Below are positions 10,815-21,736 of a stretch of 37,148 nucleotides of DNA, in pieces. The DNA is from Chara braunii. Taxonomy: Eukaryota; Streptophyta; Charophyceae; Charales; Characeae. The position numbers and the translations under genes are program-made. The first letter of the stretch is position 1; each line of letters begins with the position of its first letter. Where the stretch lies: the NCBI GenBank assembly GCA_003427395.1, contig BFEA01000441.1, positions 1 through 37,148 of the forward strand, written 5' to 3'. Below the pieces are notes generated by a model. It saw nothing but the letters and a program-made list of their open reading frames with translations. It ran no database searches and was not told the origin of the DNA.

Positions 10815-11966
10815 GACATGTCAGTGACCTACAAATCATGCAATTTGCTGATGGTTCCTGACCTTCTTCCCTAACAAGAAATTAACCCCTCAACCCCCCT
10901 TTTTAAGGATAAATCATCTCTTCAACCCCATGATAGGCATTCATGCCCCAAGTCGCTCGGCCAATGGAGTAATCGATAGAGACACTACTCAATCGATTAT
11001 ACGATCGTTTGAGCAGTCGATCACTCTATCAATTACGCGGTTGATCGAACGATTATCCGAATACATCGTTAAATATTCTCGGTGCCAACCACCGACTGAT
11101 AAACCGATCAACAAATTTCAGAACCTCTTGATTTCCGCTCTACAACACTGATTGGCCAACTGAGTCATCGATAGAAAGGTCATCCAGTCGATTACATCAC
11201 CGATTGGGCAAGCGAGGTCTCTACCATTTACCCGATCGAACAAACGATATCTCGATCACACTGTAAAAATTAAAAAAAAAAAAAAAAAAAAAGTATACAT
11301 ATTTAACCAACCATCGATCGACAAATGACTAATAATCAATTCGATGAATTACTCAATTAAATAAATCAGTCAATCAGTCGATCGACCAATACATCAATCG
11401 ATCACATGCGACCAAAATAAGATATATCAGCAACGTATGAATCATGCAATTTGCCGATGGTTCCAGATAAACCATCTCTTGAACCTCATGATAGTCATTT
11501 CACTAGACCAACCGAGTAATCGATAGAGAGACTACTCAATCGATTAAAACGAATATTTGAGCAGTCGATCACTCTATCGCTTACCCAATTGATCAAACGA
11601 ATAACCGAATACATCGTTGAATATTTTCGGTAGCAACCACAGACCGCTAAAGGAGTGATAAACCAATCAAAAATTTTCAGAACCCCCTGTTTTCAGCACC
11701 GCAACAATTTGGCACTCAAATTCTAATACCGATTGACCAACCTAGCCATCGGTAGAACGACCACCCAATCGATTACATCACCGATTGGGCAAGCAATCTC
11801 TCTATCGTTTATCCGATCGATCAATTGATTACCCGATCACACTGTAAAAAAAAAAAAAATGTAGAAAATATTCAGCCAACCACCGATTGACAAGTAACTA
11901 ATAAATCAATTTGATGAACGACTTAATAAAATAAATTAATCAATCAGTCGATCGACTGATCACTCC
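10815..11966 (+). repeat. tandem duplication, unit about 0.6 kb
   Basis: Sequence at 10815-11408 recurs with small changes at 11420-11966. Shared landmarks in the same order include ATCATGCAATTTGC.GATGG (10837 and 11442), the GAGCAGTCGATCACTCTATC segment, ATACATCGTT.AATATT, an ACTGTAAAA-run of A, and CAATCAGTCGATCGAC. The copies differ by substitutions and by A-run length, so the duplication is not recent. Confidence 0.8.
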
Positions 11967-13126
11967 GCCAATTCATCATTCACTTTCAATTAATCCACCA
12001 ATCAGCTACTCAATCATCCGATCGACAACCCGTTCATAGACCACTCAAATTAATTGACTCAATCATCGATCTAACAACCGACCATTCGATCACATCGCAA
12101 ATGGTCAAATCAACGATCCATTGTCTATCATACCTAAAGCAATCGGTTGATCAATTACTCATATCTCACTTTGCCACAACCTTATACTCAACCTATTACC
12201 CGGGCACACATATTACCAACTCGTTTGACTGATTCGTCAATAGAACAATCCATCACTTGATTGATTAATCAACCAGTTGATTGATAACTCTGCTAACTAA
12301 TTATTCACAATCAACTGACCATATTTACAATCCCCACCAATTTCAAAATGATCAATCAATCGATCGATCGACTACCTAATCATCCGATCGTCAACCGTAT
12401 CAGCCACTTCATTAATTTGGCCCAATCGATAAACAAAGAAAATAAAAAATAAAAAAAACAAACCGCCAGACAGACAAATCAACCAATAAATCACCAGATT
12501 AATTAGAACAAGAAATTGTTCACTCGATCCGTTGATCGATCACTCGACGTCTAAATCAAACGTTACCCCAACCTTTACCACTAACTTCTACAATGACCTA
12601 TCACCTGATAACCCACATTGACTACTAACCGATTCTAACTCCAACTGATTGCCCAAATGTTATACCACCTGACAAATTGGAAAGCCGATTCTTTTGCATT
12701 CCACCATCTTCGCCATCAAACTCCCTCAATTATCCATCTAATCAAATCAACCTATCACCACTCTGATTATCCGACTATTCGTTCGAACGATTACTCAAAA
12801 CACTACCCGATTGACTACCCATCCTTCAACCCACTGGTTACTGGACTAACCAATAAGAACACTCGCTTAGTTGACGTGGGCAGTCATAGCAGATAAAGAC
12901 AATGAGTTGAAACAAAATTCAATGTCGTATCACATCAGTAGACACGTTACAACAAGCAAAGTTTATTACTCCAACCGAAAGAGCTCAAAACTCTGCGTAC
13001 AAACACTAAATACCTACCAAAAGTTAAGGGGACCCCGATTTCGCGGTGTATCGATCCGAAAAATCGTACAGACCAGGTGGAATCGTGCCTGCGCACGTCC
13101 TCAGCTCAAACATGCATGTTACTGAG

Positions 13127-13161
13127 TCGAACCAAGAGCTACACCGACGTCATTGGTTCGA
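13127..13161. repeat. inverted repeat containing a GGTTCGAACC box
   Basis: TCGAACCAA (13127-13135) pairs perfectly with TTGGTTCGA (13153-13161) around a 17-base loop. GGTTCGAACC resembles the internal B box of RNA polymerase III promoters. No complete tRNA can be folded here. Confidence 0.5.
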
Positions 13162-13487
13162 ACCCCTCAGCTTAAGATCCAACCCCAAACTCAAAGTTCG
13201 AATTGACCTACCACACTACTTATCAGACGTTCCCGGTTCAAAACCTGCTACGAGCACACCGAAAACTATGGAAAGCGCCCAAACAAAGTGAAAAATGCAT
13301 ACGGAGAACGAAACCAACAGACACTATTGTCAAAGGAAGCAACGTACAACCGAATATTGACCGAAAAAACAACGACAAACAAAACAAAGAAAACACAATA
13401 GAAAACAAGCGAACAAAAAAGAACCCTGTCCACATAATATTGGCTGGTAATCTAGTATATATATGTTGTTGTGATTGTTGTTGTTGT

Positions 13488-13536
<49 letters not shown>

Positions 13537-13996
13537 CTAGGAATCGATCGAGTATCCTATTGAGTGGTCGATCGAGTGGTTTCCCTTTTTTTTTTTTTTT
13601 TTCGATGATAAGTTGGGTAATTGGTTGTTTTGTTGATTGGTTGTCTGTTGGTAGTTGTTGCCGAGATTGTTGGAGGAAGAAAGTGTGATAATGTATTTGT
13701 AGTATTTTTTGTCGAAGTAGGTTTGGAGTTTTGTGACCGCCTATAGGATAGTTGATTTGCTCTTGTCAATTCGATTGATGAATTAGTTGGGTATTCTATT
13801 GGTCAACTAATTAATGGGTTTAATAAATAATTGTGACATAAGTGAATGTGTGCGTAAAAGCAAGAAGTCAACTGCTCTAAGTAATCATCGCTTGGAGAGA
13901 AGTTACCGAGAAGAGTGAGCGTGTTTGCGACCATACCGATTGTAGCTGTTTCGGACATCTGCATCAGCGTGACTACAACTTGAGCTGCGGTTCAAG

Positions 13997-14216
13997 ATGA
14001 GTGAACGAAGGGACAACACGAGGAGGGAGTACCGCGCAAGAAGCGTTGAACGTGAAGACTACAGAAGCTCTGAGAGGACCCTGGAACGTGAAAGGTCGTA
14101 CCGAAGATCTCCTCCGAGATGCTTCAAATGCAATGAGCGAGGGCATTATGCGAACAAGTGCCCAAATCGAAGTCAACCTTCGACATCATATGATTTCCGA
14201 AGCGTGAGGTCTACGT
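13997..14216 (+). pseudogene. Arg/Ser/Glu-rich protein with CCHC zinc knuckle, cut by the LTR insertion
   Basis: ATG at 13997 opens a frame rich in Arg, Glu and Ser (SERRDNTRREYRARSVERED..., ERSYRRSPPR), followed by a complete retroviral-type zinc knuckle CFKCNERGHYANKC (C-x2-C-x4-H-x4-C) and a Ser/Thr tail. Such a basic region plus knuckle binds RNA or single-stranded DNA and is common in Gag and in LINE or other retroelement ORF1 proteins. At 14217 the coding sequence runs directly into the TGTCGG end of the large LTR, so the original C-terminus should lie beyond the other end of that element, outside the window. About 150 bases of possible leader precede the ATG. The host frame could be another retroelement or a cellular zinc-knuckle gene. 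Confidence 0.65.
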
Positions 14217-14227
14217 TGTCGGTGCGA

Positions 14228-14245
14228 ATACCCTTACAAGGGTAT
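14228..14245. repeat. perfect hairpin at the LTR 5' edge
   Basis: ATACCCTT-AC-AAGGGTAT: eight base pairs with a two-base loop, 11 bases inside the LTR. It is conserved unchanged in the 3' LTR at 33750-33767. Confidence 0.9.
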
Positions 14246-15895
14246 CCGCCCTGGTTTTTGCAAGTAACAGAAAAACGGTTTTGGTTTAGAATTTAAGTAT
14301 ACCACGCTAAGCGCGGCTGCGTCTGTAATTGCGTTGATTAGGTGGTTGACCACAATAGCGAGTGCGTGAGCGCATAGGTTTAAGGCGCCCGTGATTCTTT
14401 TCTGTTGTTGATCATAAGAGTCGGCCCGGACCTCGGTCGTTTTGCTTGGTGATATTATTATTTATTTATTTTTGATTAAGCAGGAATTAAGGATATTTTC
14501 TTTTTGGTACATTTGGCCGAGTCAAGTGCGCGTGTGGAGAACGGCCCCGACGACGGCGCGACTTCGTGCGGTGAACGGGGAGTGTAGGATGGCGCACGGG
14601 GCAATTATGGCATGGTATAAGCAAGCCGGCGCGGACACTGGGAGCCTCGCAGCCGGTTTATGGGCCCAAAAGCACCGCGCCGCACCGCCTTGTATGGTAC
14701 TCTGCGGGCACTGGTCTCAGACTTGGGCTTAGCCGTATAGGTTACGACATTGGGCTGACACTATGAAGGTTCGGGGATCGACGCCGGCAAGCGCCAGCGG
14801 AGCATCGAGGAAGGAGCCAATGGGGTTGAGGGCCGTGGGGCCATCCCCTTTTGGTTTTGTTGATGCCGGCGTCCGGTCAGTGGTGGCATTTTCTAAATAA
14901 TTTTATTCTAGCGTCGTATTTTTTATACCCCGGCGGGCCGTTGACTTGGGCGAGACGCCGGACCTAATGGTCGTCACGACAGTCAAGAATCTTGAGCGCG
15001 TACCCCGTTTGACGGGCCCGCATGTTTGGGGTGCTGGTAAAAGTCCTCCCTTACGCCGTGGCTGAAAAACCACGACGCGGTAGGGGTTGAGTTTGTAATT
15101 GCACTTGAGCCGAAAGGGCCGGTAATGATGAATATATACGCCCTACGCTTCGGGTTCGATGAGGTCGCGGGGGGGGGGTGCGTGTTGTATTCACAGGATT
15201 GCTTGAAGGGCGCCTACAACCTGGTTTCGTAACTGCACCGGAGTTACCCCCTTCGTAGCATAACAGGGAGCCTCGTAGCAGCCACATTCGTGCTCGGGCC
15301 ACCAATAGGGAAAACTGAAGGAAAACGCAACCACAGGTGGGGGCGCTACCTACCACACGCAGGTGGGCCATGCAGGCCATGGGTCGGCCGGGAGGATCAG
15401 GACTGAGCCTTCTCGGTGGGCCAGTCATTATGCCTCGCCTCCGATCCAGCAAGAGGGCGGAGTAGCCAAGGGCGCGTGTGAATCGGGACGGGAGGCAGTG
15501 CGAGGTGCANGCCGGGTGCATTGCAANGGGCAGTGGAGGCGGGGAAGGCGTTGGTATANGGGCGAAAGACGAATTGAACCGTCTGTTTTCCCTGGAGTTC
15601 CCCTTGAGACAGTCGGTACTGCTCTGAANGCTACCCGGGTTGTCTGTGGGATCGACCATTGCCAACGAACTACGATAGCGGGGAGGGCAGAATGACACAG
15701 CGGGGCGACCATGCTAGGGCGGAGACAGCGGGAGAGAGGCTCGGNCGGAGTACTGGGTGGACCGCTGCATNGANCGNCGGAGCGTGCATAGGAAAGCACG
15801 GCGGGCGCNAGCACAGCNGAGGGGTGGATACAGCGGCGAATGCAGACANGGGCGGAAGGTGAAGGCAGCAGCGCGGTGAGAATGGAATGAATTTG

Positions 15896-16170
15896 ACCCA
15901 GAATCGCNTCTGGGTGCGTTCAGAGGCAAAGGCAAGGAGTGAAGAAANGAGATTTNACTCGATTCTTGATGGAATCGAGTGAAAGAAGAGGGTAGATTAG
16001 CATTTTGAAGCCGGGTGAAATCAACTATATAGTTAGTTTTGGAAGAAAATCAGTAGAAAGGAAGATTAGCAGGAAGATGCCGCGAGGAGATCGCCGGGAG
16101 TAGGAAGAAGGTGGGAAAATGCATATCAGGTGCGTCTCCGAGCGGATTTCGACAGAGTAAAAGTCGAAAT
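15896..16170. repeat. cluster of perfect hairpins in the LTR
   Basis: ACCCAGA/TCTGGGT (15896-15915), ACTCGATTC/GAATCGAGT (15957-15980), the palindrome AACTATATAGTT (16024-16035) and ATTTCGAC/GTCGAAAT (16146-16170). The same four occur at the matching positions of the 3' LTR (offset 19503). Confidence 0.85.
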
Positions 16171-16483
16171 TATGGTTTCAGGGCAGGGCGAATTCAATAG
16201 GGATATTAGTTTTGGATGAAAGTTAGTGTAGTTTGAGTCAGTAGTTAGGAGGCTTGCGCGGAGCTGCTAAACCAAAAGCTATGGCGGGAAGAAAAAGCTC
16301 GGCATCTCGCGCGATTCTTCAGGTAATCGGGCGAAGCNAGGTACTANCTNGGGTTTTTTTACCAGCGCGGGGCGGATCGCGGTGGTAAAACTCGGCTTGG
16401 GGAAGCCATTCGGACNGAACNGGATACGACTGTTGCGCCTGGGAGTAAAAAGTAGTAAAACGTAATGGCACCTAGCCGGCTTG

Positions 16484-16880
16484 TAGCGGTAGATTCATTC
16501 GATTTTGCTCATTTTCTGCAATGAAACTNACGTGAATAGGTGCGCGGATTGGAAGACCTACCTGTGTACCAGTGCGCTGCTCGTCTATGAATGGAAGTAG
16601 TATCTCCNAATCTCCNGGCGCGCGCGACTGGACAGTAANGTATATTTCCGTGTTCTTGNGGTATGTTCATTCGAAGTCTCGCTCATCGTATTGAGCGAAT
16701 TANCGCAGCGGAAGGCCGNNGNGTCGTTGNAAACTTACTNGTGAACCAATGCGTCGCCCAGTCTACTGATAGAAGTANCTCTTCCCTGACCCCCTNCGCG
16801 AGTGGTTGAATCACAGTNTATATNACCACNTTTTAGCGGTAGGNTNATTCTAATTTTTGCTCACCTCACTNAGGGAAGTG
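16484..16880 (+). repeat. degenerate tandem repeats, about 175-base period, in LTR
   Basis: TAGCGGTAG.TTCATTC-like starts appear at 16484 and 16834, with a weaker one near 16661. Each is followed by TTTGCTCA or TCGCTCA, GTGAA.AGG or GTGAACCAATGCG, and a CTA-TGA-GAAGTA block. The middle copy contains the hairpin CGCTCA/TGAGCG (16680-16697). Many Ns limit the comparison. Confidence 0.55.
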
Positions 16881-17282
16881 GCGTGGGGNCAACTTCGAGG
16901 TTAGAGACTGGCCTGTTGGCCTATGTGCTCGCATGGGAGANCAGGAACGAAGAGGAGGTAGGTGAGAAGACGAGTACACTTACCTTGCTAGAGCGCATCC
17001 GTGATCACAACGAGCGTGAGTCGGCTACAGGGCTTACGCTGTAGGAGCGCAGACTGAGAAGGGGAAGAAGNCAAACGAATTTGGGTTACTTACCTGGTCG
17101 GAGCGCGTNTATGTTGTGAGGGNATGCGCCTGCCACGAGATAAGGTGCTAAGCNGCAGGGAAAAATAGGGNAGGNGNGGTCTTACGACCCAGCNAACGGA
17201 CTGAGCAGGTGCGGCANGCCGTATGAGGCAGGACGAGGCTGTTTTTGAGTTGTGAATCAACCCANCGCTCGATTGNTGGNCT

Positions 17283-17690
17283 CCTACAGCGGTGAACTGT
17301 ACATCCAGCTACAAGGCTTACCATCGAGCTTGCGGCACCACTGCTGAGTACTACTGTCTCGATAGTTGGGTATGNTGGGACTGCGACTCTTTGAAAGAGN
17401 NGCCGGTACGGTACTATTGTTGCCCTCGNCTACGTACTGTTCTATTGGTAGAGGCTGCANNTGTTTCTCCTGCTAGCTACTGCGAGCATGTTGCTGTGGA
17501 CTGGGTATAGCTGCATACTGTTGCTNTTTTCGACTGTGCACAGCCGCGGGCTGCTGAGTGACTGTGCATGAACTACTAATGAGAATTATTGTTGGCGGTG
17601 CACAGACTGAGGCTGCATATTGCTGCTGTTAGCTGCATACTACGACTGTTGCTGTAGATCACCACTGTGTGCTGTTGCGGCGCTTATGGA
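17283..17690 (+). repeat. CTG-rich low-complexity stretch of the LTR
   Basis: Frequent CTGCATACTGTTGCT-like and ACTGCTGAGT-like words, with TGC/CTG in many phases. No gene supported. Confidence 0.45.
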
Positions 17691-18283
17691 TTGGGACAAG
17701 GGGTTGGATTCGGCGGTTGACTTCAACAGTTTGACTTCTGTTTTGACCGAGCTATTACAGGTCGGCCATCATTGTGGGGCCCTCAGGCGAATCAAGGTTT
17801 CAAGACCCTCTCTTGCGGGACTGAGAGCACCTTTTTCTTGGATCTGAGAGACTCACATCCTTCTCTATCTACCCTTCTAATTCTCAATCTAGTCCTTGGT
17901 TACGAGGGGAAGGCGGCAGGCGGGATTGCAACCCGTAGGTCCGCGTCAAGACTCTGTGGGGAGTCCACCCACCGATTGCGGGAGCTCTGCCGGAACTCAG
18001 GAGGAGTTCTGGAGGCAGGGAACCTTCAAGTAAATCATCTTTATCTGTATAAACCCCACTACTACCCATGTTTGCCTATCTCCCTGCAGTATGACTGTTG
18101 TATGCATGCGTTTGTCCCTATGGTTTTTGATTTCTCTTCAGGACCTAATCAGGCTAATTGGAAAAAAATGTGTGAGAGTGAAGCCTAAGTTTGTACTTCG
18201 TTCTGATTGAAAGCAGACTAAGGATGAATTGGGGGAAGGTGGAAGGAAGGTAGACTGCATGCGTTTGACCGGGTCAACCAAAG

Positions 18284-18968
18284 CCTGAGCATTGTTTCTA
18301 CTGTGAATGGCTCAGGGCTATGTTTATTTTGATGTTTTCTGAAGGACCAGGCATTGTTTCTACTGTGAATGACCTGGTCGCTGTGTTTATTTGATTGTTT
18401 TCTGGGGTGCCAGGCATTGTTTCTACTGTGAATGGTCTGGCTACCTTAGTTAACTCTGAGGGTTGTCTATTTGAAATGGTTTAAAATTTTTGTTAGTCTG
18501 AGGGATGATTTTTTGGTCTAAGGCTAAACATTGTTTCCATGGTGAATGGTTAAGCCTGAAAACCACGCACATAATTTAAACTAAGTATAAAGGAAAGTAT
18601 TTTATGTATATTTGCATGTGAATTGGCAGTTGGGCATTGTTTCTACTGTGAATGGTCCAGCGTTAAGCCATATTATTAAGAAGAGAAAAAGGAAAATACA
18701 AAGTATAAATGAAAATAGTTTGGGCAAGCTGAACATTGTTTCTACTGTGAATGGTTCAGTCCCCTGCCCATATTTGTTTTTTCTTTTGAAAACAAAGTCA
18801 GAAAAATACTAAATCTTTGGATATTAAACAGCTCAGGGCGGCTAGGCATTGTTTCCATGGCGAATGGCCTAGTCATCTGCCCAAAAGAAGAAAGAAGTAG
18901 TTGTGCAACCGGTTCGTGTATATCATAAGGACAAGTTGTGCATTGTTTCCATGGCGAATGGTCCAGCT
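18284..18968 (+). repeat. array of eight hairpins with a conserved loop and covarying stems
   Basis: Eight copies of a 33-37-base unit whose centre is ATTGTTTCTACTGTGAATG or the variant ATTGTTTCCATGG(C/T)GAATG. Positions: 18284-18316, 18345-18379, 18409-18441, 18521-18557, 18629-18661, 18728-18760, 18840-18874 and 18934-18968. The flanking arms differ between copies yet pair within each copy: CCTGAGC/GCTCAGG, GACCAGG/CCTGGTC, GCCAGGC/GTCTGGC, GTTGGGC/GTCCAGC, GCTGAAC/GTTCAGT, GGCTAGGC/GCCTAGTC. Several differences are compensatory or G-U. The sequence between copies is unrelated. This indicates a structured RNA (or DNA) element kept by selection or copied as a module. Only the left LTR copy is in the window. 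Confidence 0.88.
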
Positions 18969-19251
18969 CTATGTCTTATGTAAGATGGGTATAAGGATTC
19001 AAGAACTTGAAGATTCACGAACTATTTATATGGAATGAACTTGGGGTGGTGAGAGTACTTACATTTGTGGTTTGGTTTGCATGTGACTGGATGAGATGGC
19101 TAGTTTGTTTAAGTTTCATTACTTAGGTAGTTGTTGTAGTTGCTCGCCACGTGCTAGAGCCATAGGAGTTAGTGTCAATTCCTGTTATTTTCTGTAATAA
19201 CGTTTTTTTTTCTTAGGTCAATTCCTGCATTTTCTGAGATCTTTTTTTATT

Positions 19252-19940
19252 CTTGGCTTTGTATAAATCTTGAAAAGTTACTTTTCTTACGAGAAGCGCT
19301 GCCGAAATTTCTACAAATCCAAGAAGTTAATCAACTTTTGACTTGTCAGAGTTCAACTTATCTTTTCCATATATGGATTAGTATAAATCTGGAAAATCTC
19401 ATTTTCTAGAGGGAGTGCTGCCCAAATTTTTACTAATTTAAGGAGTTAAACAAAATTGGACTTTGAGAAGTCAAAGTTATTCTCAAAATTCTGAACTTAG
19501 CCTTGTATAAATTTTGAAGTAACACTTTTCTAGAGGGAGTGCTGCCGAAATTTCTACAAAAATTAAGGAGTTAGTTAAATTCAGTCTAAAGTTGAGCTCG
19601 AGCTATTGTTCGAGTTCATATCTGACTGAGTATAAATTTGGGAAGTCTCCTTTTCTAAAGGGAGTGTTGCTCAAACTTCTACCAATTCAGAGAGCGAGAC
19701 ATAATTTCATTCTCCAGAGTTAAAGATTATTTCTGCTTTTATATCTGGCTTAGTATAAATCTGGGAAGTCTCTCTTTGTAAAGGAAGTGCTGCCCAAATT
19801 TTTACTAATTCAGAGAGTTAGACAGAATTTGACTTTCCAGGAGTCAGAGATTATTTCTGTTCCCATATCTGGGCTTATATAAATTATGAAAAGGCACTTT
19901 TCCTACGGGAAGCGCTGCCAAAATTTTCTTAGTTTAGAGG
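19252..19940 (+). repeat. six tandem copies of a second stem-loop unit, about 122-base period
   Basis: Units start near 19252, 19375, 19497, 19619, 19742 and 19866. Each has a left arm like TTAGTATAAATCTGGGAAG, a middle like TTTTCTAGAGGGAGTGCTGC and a right arm like CCCAAATTTTTACTAA. The left and right arms are complementary, and the outer bases change together (for example CTTGG...CCAAG in the first copy but not in the others). The segments between units are diverged. Confidence 0.82.
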
Positions 19941-20834
19941 AGATAGATTATATTTTGACAGGTGATTCAGGCGATCCACCCAGAATAGGGGAGATTTTGC
20001 AGTTGGTCTACCTTTGGCTTAAGCACTGACTTAAAAGTAGTCTTAGGCTTAGCTAATAAAAAAATTTTGATTAAGGATGTATTATGGAGTTATATTCTCC
20101 ATACACTTATGATCTTAGCTTGGGGACTGGTCTGCCGTGTGTTACAGGTCCTTTTGATCATTTGATCCAAATTCAGGGCTAGATCCAGTTTGATCCCTTG
20201 AGGATCACTTAATGTTATCACTGATAACAGGTCGGTTGCCGATTCATCGGTCTACGACTCAATTTCAACTCTCCCTCCACACTCAACCTAAAAGGCTTTA
20301 GCCCTGGTGATCTTCGTTGTTTTATTAAGGTTTTCACCCGGACTTTTGTTGAATGGCCATTTAACAAAGGTGCTGAGTTTTAATTAAGGTTGGTTGGACA
20401 GGAGGTTTTGGGGTTTGCATGGCTAAAGCAAGGGGTATGAATGTCGAAGGTAGTTGGGGTTGACTCCGTGTAGTGTGTGGGCTGTTGATTTGGTTTGTTG
20501 ATGTGATGGCAGGTATGTGCTGTGAATCAGATTCAGGATTTGGTTGCCTGCGATCACACATATACGTAATATTGTGAGAGACCCCAGTNAGACCATAAAA
20601 AGTGATCGTCACATATTTAACCCTTATATATGTATACATGNGTATACTTGGGATGAATGTCTGCATGGGTTGAAGAGGCCCCACTTTAGAGCCCGCTCAG
20701 AAGCTGAGACTGAGGGACTTAGAGGAGGTCTCTCCTTTTATTATTGTCTCTTGCTTTTTTTTGATGATTTTCTTAGTCGGACATTTGGTCCTGGGCCGGG
20801 GTTCTAGGTCCTTGTCCAGGACATCCCAAGCCCT

Positions 20835-21004
20835 AGGCTCTGTAGGGGAGGGNTTTTCCCTCGCGAAGAGCCTATTTNATTTACCTACCGAGACACTCAG
20901 GTCGAGAGCCTAAGGTGCAGCGGTGGNTGCANGACTTTTCCTTTAGNCGTGCAATGTCGTGAAGGGTTAGNCCCTCACGACACTTCAAGTCTGACTCTTG
21001 AGTG
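20835..21004. repeat. three further hairpins in the LTR
   Basis: AGGCTCT/AGAGCCT (20835-20873) encloses GAGGG/CCCTC (20848-20862). GTCGTGAaGGG pairs with CCCTCACGAC at 20956-20981 with one bulge. CACTTCAAG pairs with CTTGAGTG at about 20981-21004. Confidence 0.7.
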
Positions 21005-21693
21005 TCATAAGCGGTACTCGGATCCATGAGGGACCGCTTGATTATGGGCACTACATAGTACGCCATCGTTGCGACTGCTTGTGTATGTCTGCATTGCAAG
21101 TCGATGTGAGTATGCCCAGCGTCCTCGCGGTTTTATACTAAGTTCAGCNCGNAACGCCTATCCGATTTCCGCACTGGGAAGTTATGGGTTGGCTACCAAG
21201 GGGCTAGGAGCGTTGTCGCGTTGTTGGTATTGTGTCGTTTCGTATATATGTTGTTTTGTGTGTATGTGTGTTCGTAAAGTGGAGTGCGCGTGGTGTGTGG
21301 GATGCGTCCTAGTCGACCGACGATGAGTCGCGCTTGGGACCTCAGCCCCCCCAAGATGTCGGTTCGCGTGCGGGTCCGATAGAGGCGTATTACCGCGCGT
21401 ACCCCCTATGCTTCAGCGAACGAGAAACGCCCTCGGCTGGTCCACCTCTGCGATTGCAACTGATTAGCTTTCGTACTGTGGAATAGTAGCTCGGCGGGGA
21501 TACGTCCACCGAAGGGAGGTGACAGCTCCCGTAAGGTGTAGGTAAGTCGTGCCTCGCGTAGGCCCTATCCTGTTGTAGGGGCTCGCGAGAGGTATGGCTG
21601 ACGCACCCGGCCGGAGCGGTTTGTGGAAGCTCCATGTATATTGCGACGAAGGGTTCTAAAAACCAACTCCTGTGTGACGCGGCCGGGAGGGTC

Positions 21694-21712
21694 CCGCACT
21701 GCCCCTGTGCGG
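21694..21712. repeat. hairpin just before the end of the 5' LTR
   Basis: CCGCAC-TGCCCCT-GTGCGG: six perfect base pairs, 22 bases before the LTR end, close to the primer-binding site. Confidence 0.75.
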
Positions 21713-21736
21713 TGCCGGACCGATGCGCCCGACAAG

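Larger units (their letters stand above)
10090..13900. repeat. AT-rich tract of degenerate ATCA/GATT and ATCG-like repeats
   Basis: About 3.8 kb without a supported gene. The sequence is dominated by four-base words such as AATC, GATT, ATCG and CAAT, often run together (for example ATCAATCGATCGATCG near 12355). It also holds long homopolymers: A at 10725-10782 (58 bases, one N), T at 13489-13532 (44 bases) and T at 13586-13602. It looks like decayed simple-sequence or satellite DNA. Possible short frames in it have no protein character. Confidence 0.65.
14217..21734 (+). mobile_element. 5' LTR, about 7.5 kb
   Basis: It starts TGTCGGTGCG, exactly where the 3' LTR copy starts at 33739, and ends GCGCCCGACA two bases before the primer-binding site. 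The ends form the short inverted repeat TGTCGG/CCGACA expected of an LTR. Homology with the 3' copy can be followed only to 17645, where the window ends, so a nested insertion in 17646-21734 cannot be excluded. No supported gene lies in it. Instead it holds many hairpins and repeat families, listed separately. At 7,518 bases it would be among the longest plant LTRs. Confidence 0.85.

Noticed and set aside
13203-13769. Frames spanning the T-runs
   Set aside because: They code for poly-Phe or poly-Lys across homopolymers and are not credible.
15051-15935. Long minus-strand and plus-strand frames in the LTR (repeated at 34792-35438)
   Set aside because: Present in both LTRs but Arg/Ser/Pro-rich without motifs, containing Ns and on conflicting strands. 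They are GC-rich chance frames.
17620-18188. Plus-strand frames of 75 and 138 codons in the LTR
   Set aside because: No motif or family resemblance and overlapping frames; not supported as genes.
18284-18968. CRISPR-like array of regular repeats
   Set aside because: The copies lie inside a plant-type LTR, spacing is irregular (61-112 bases), repeats are diverged and closed by covarying arms, and no cas genes exist. They are hairpin modules.
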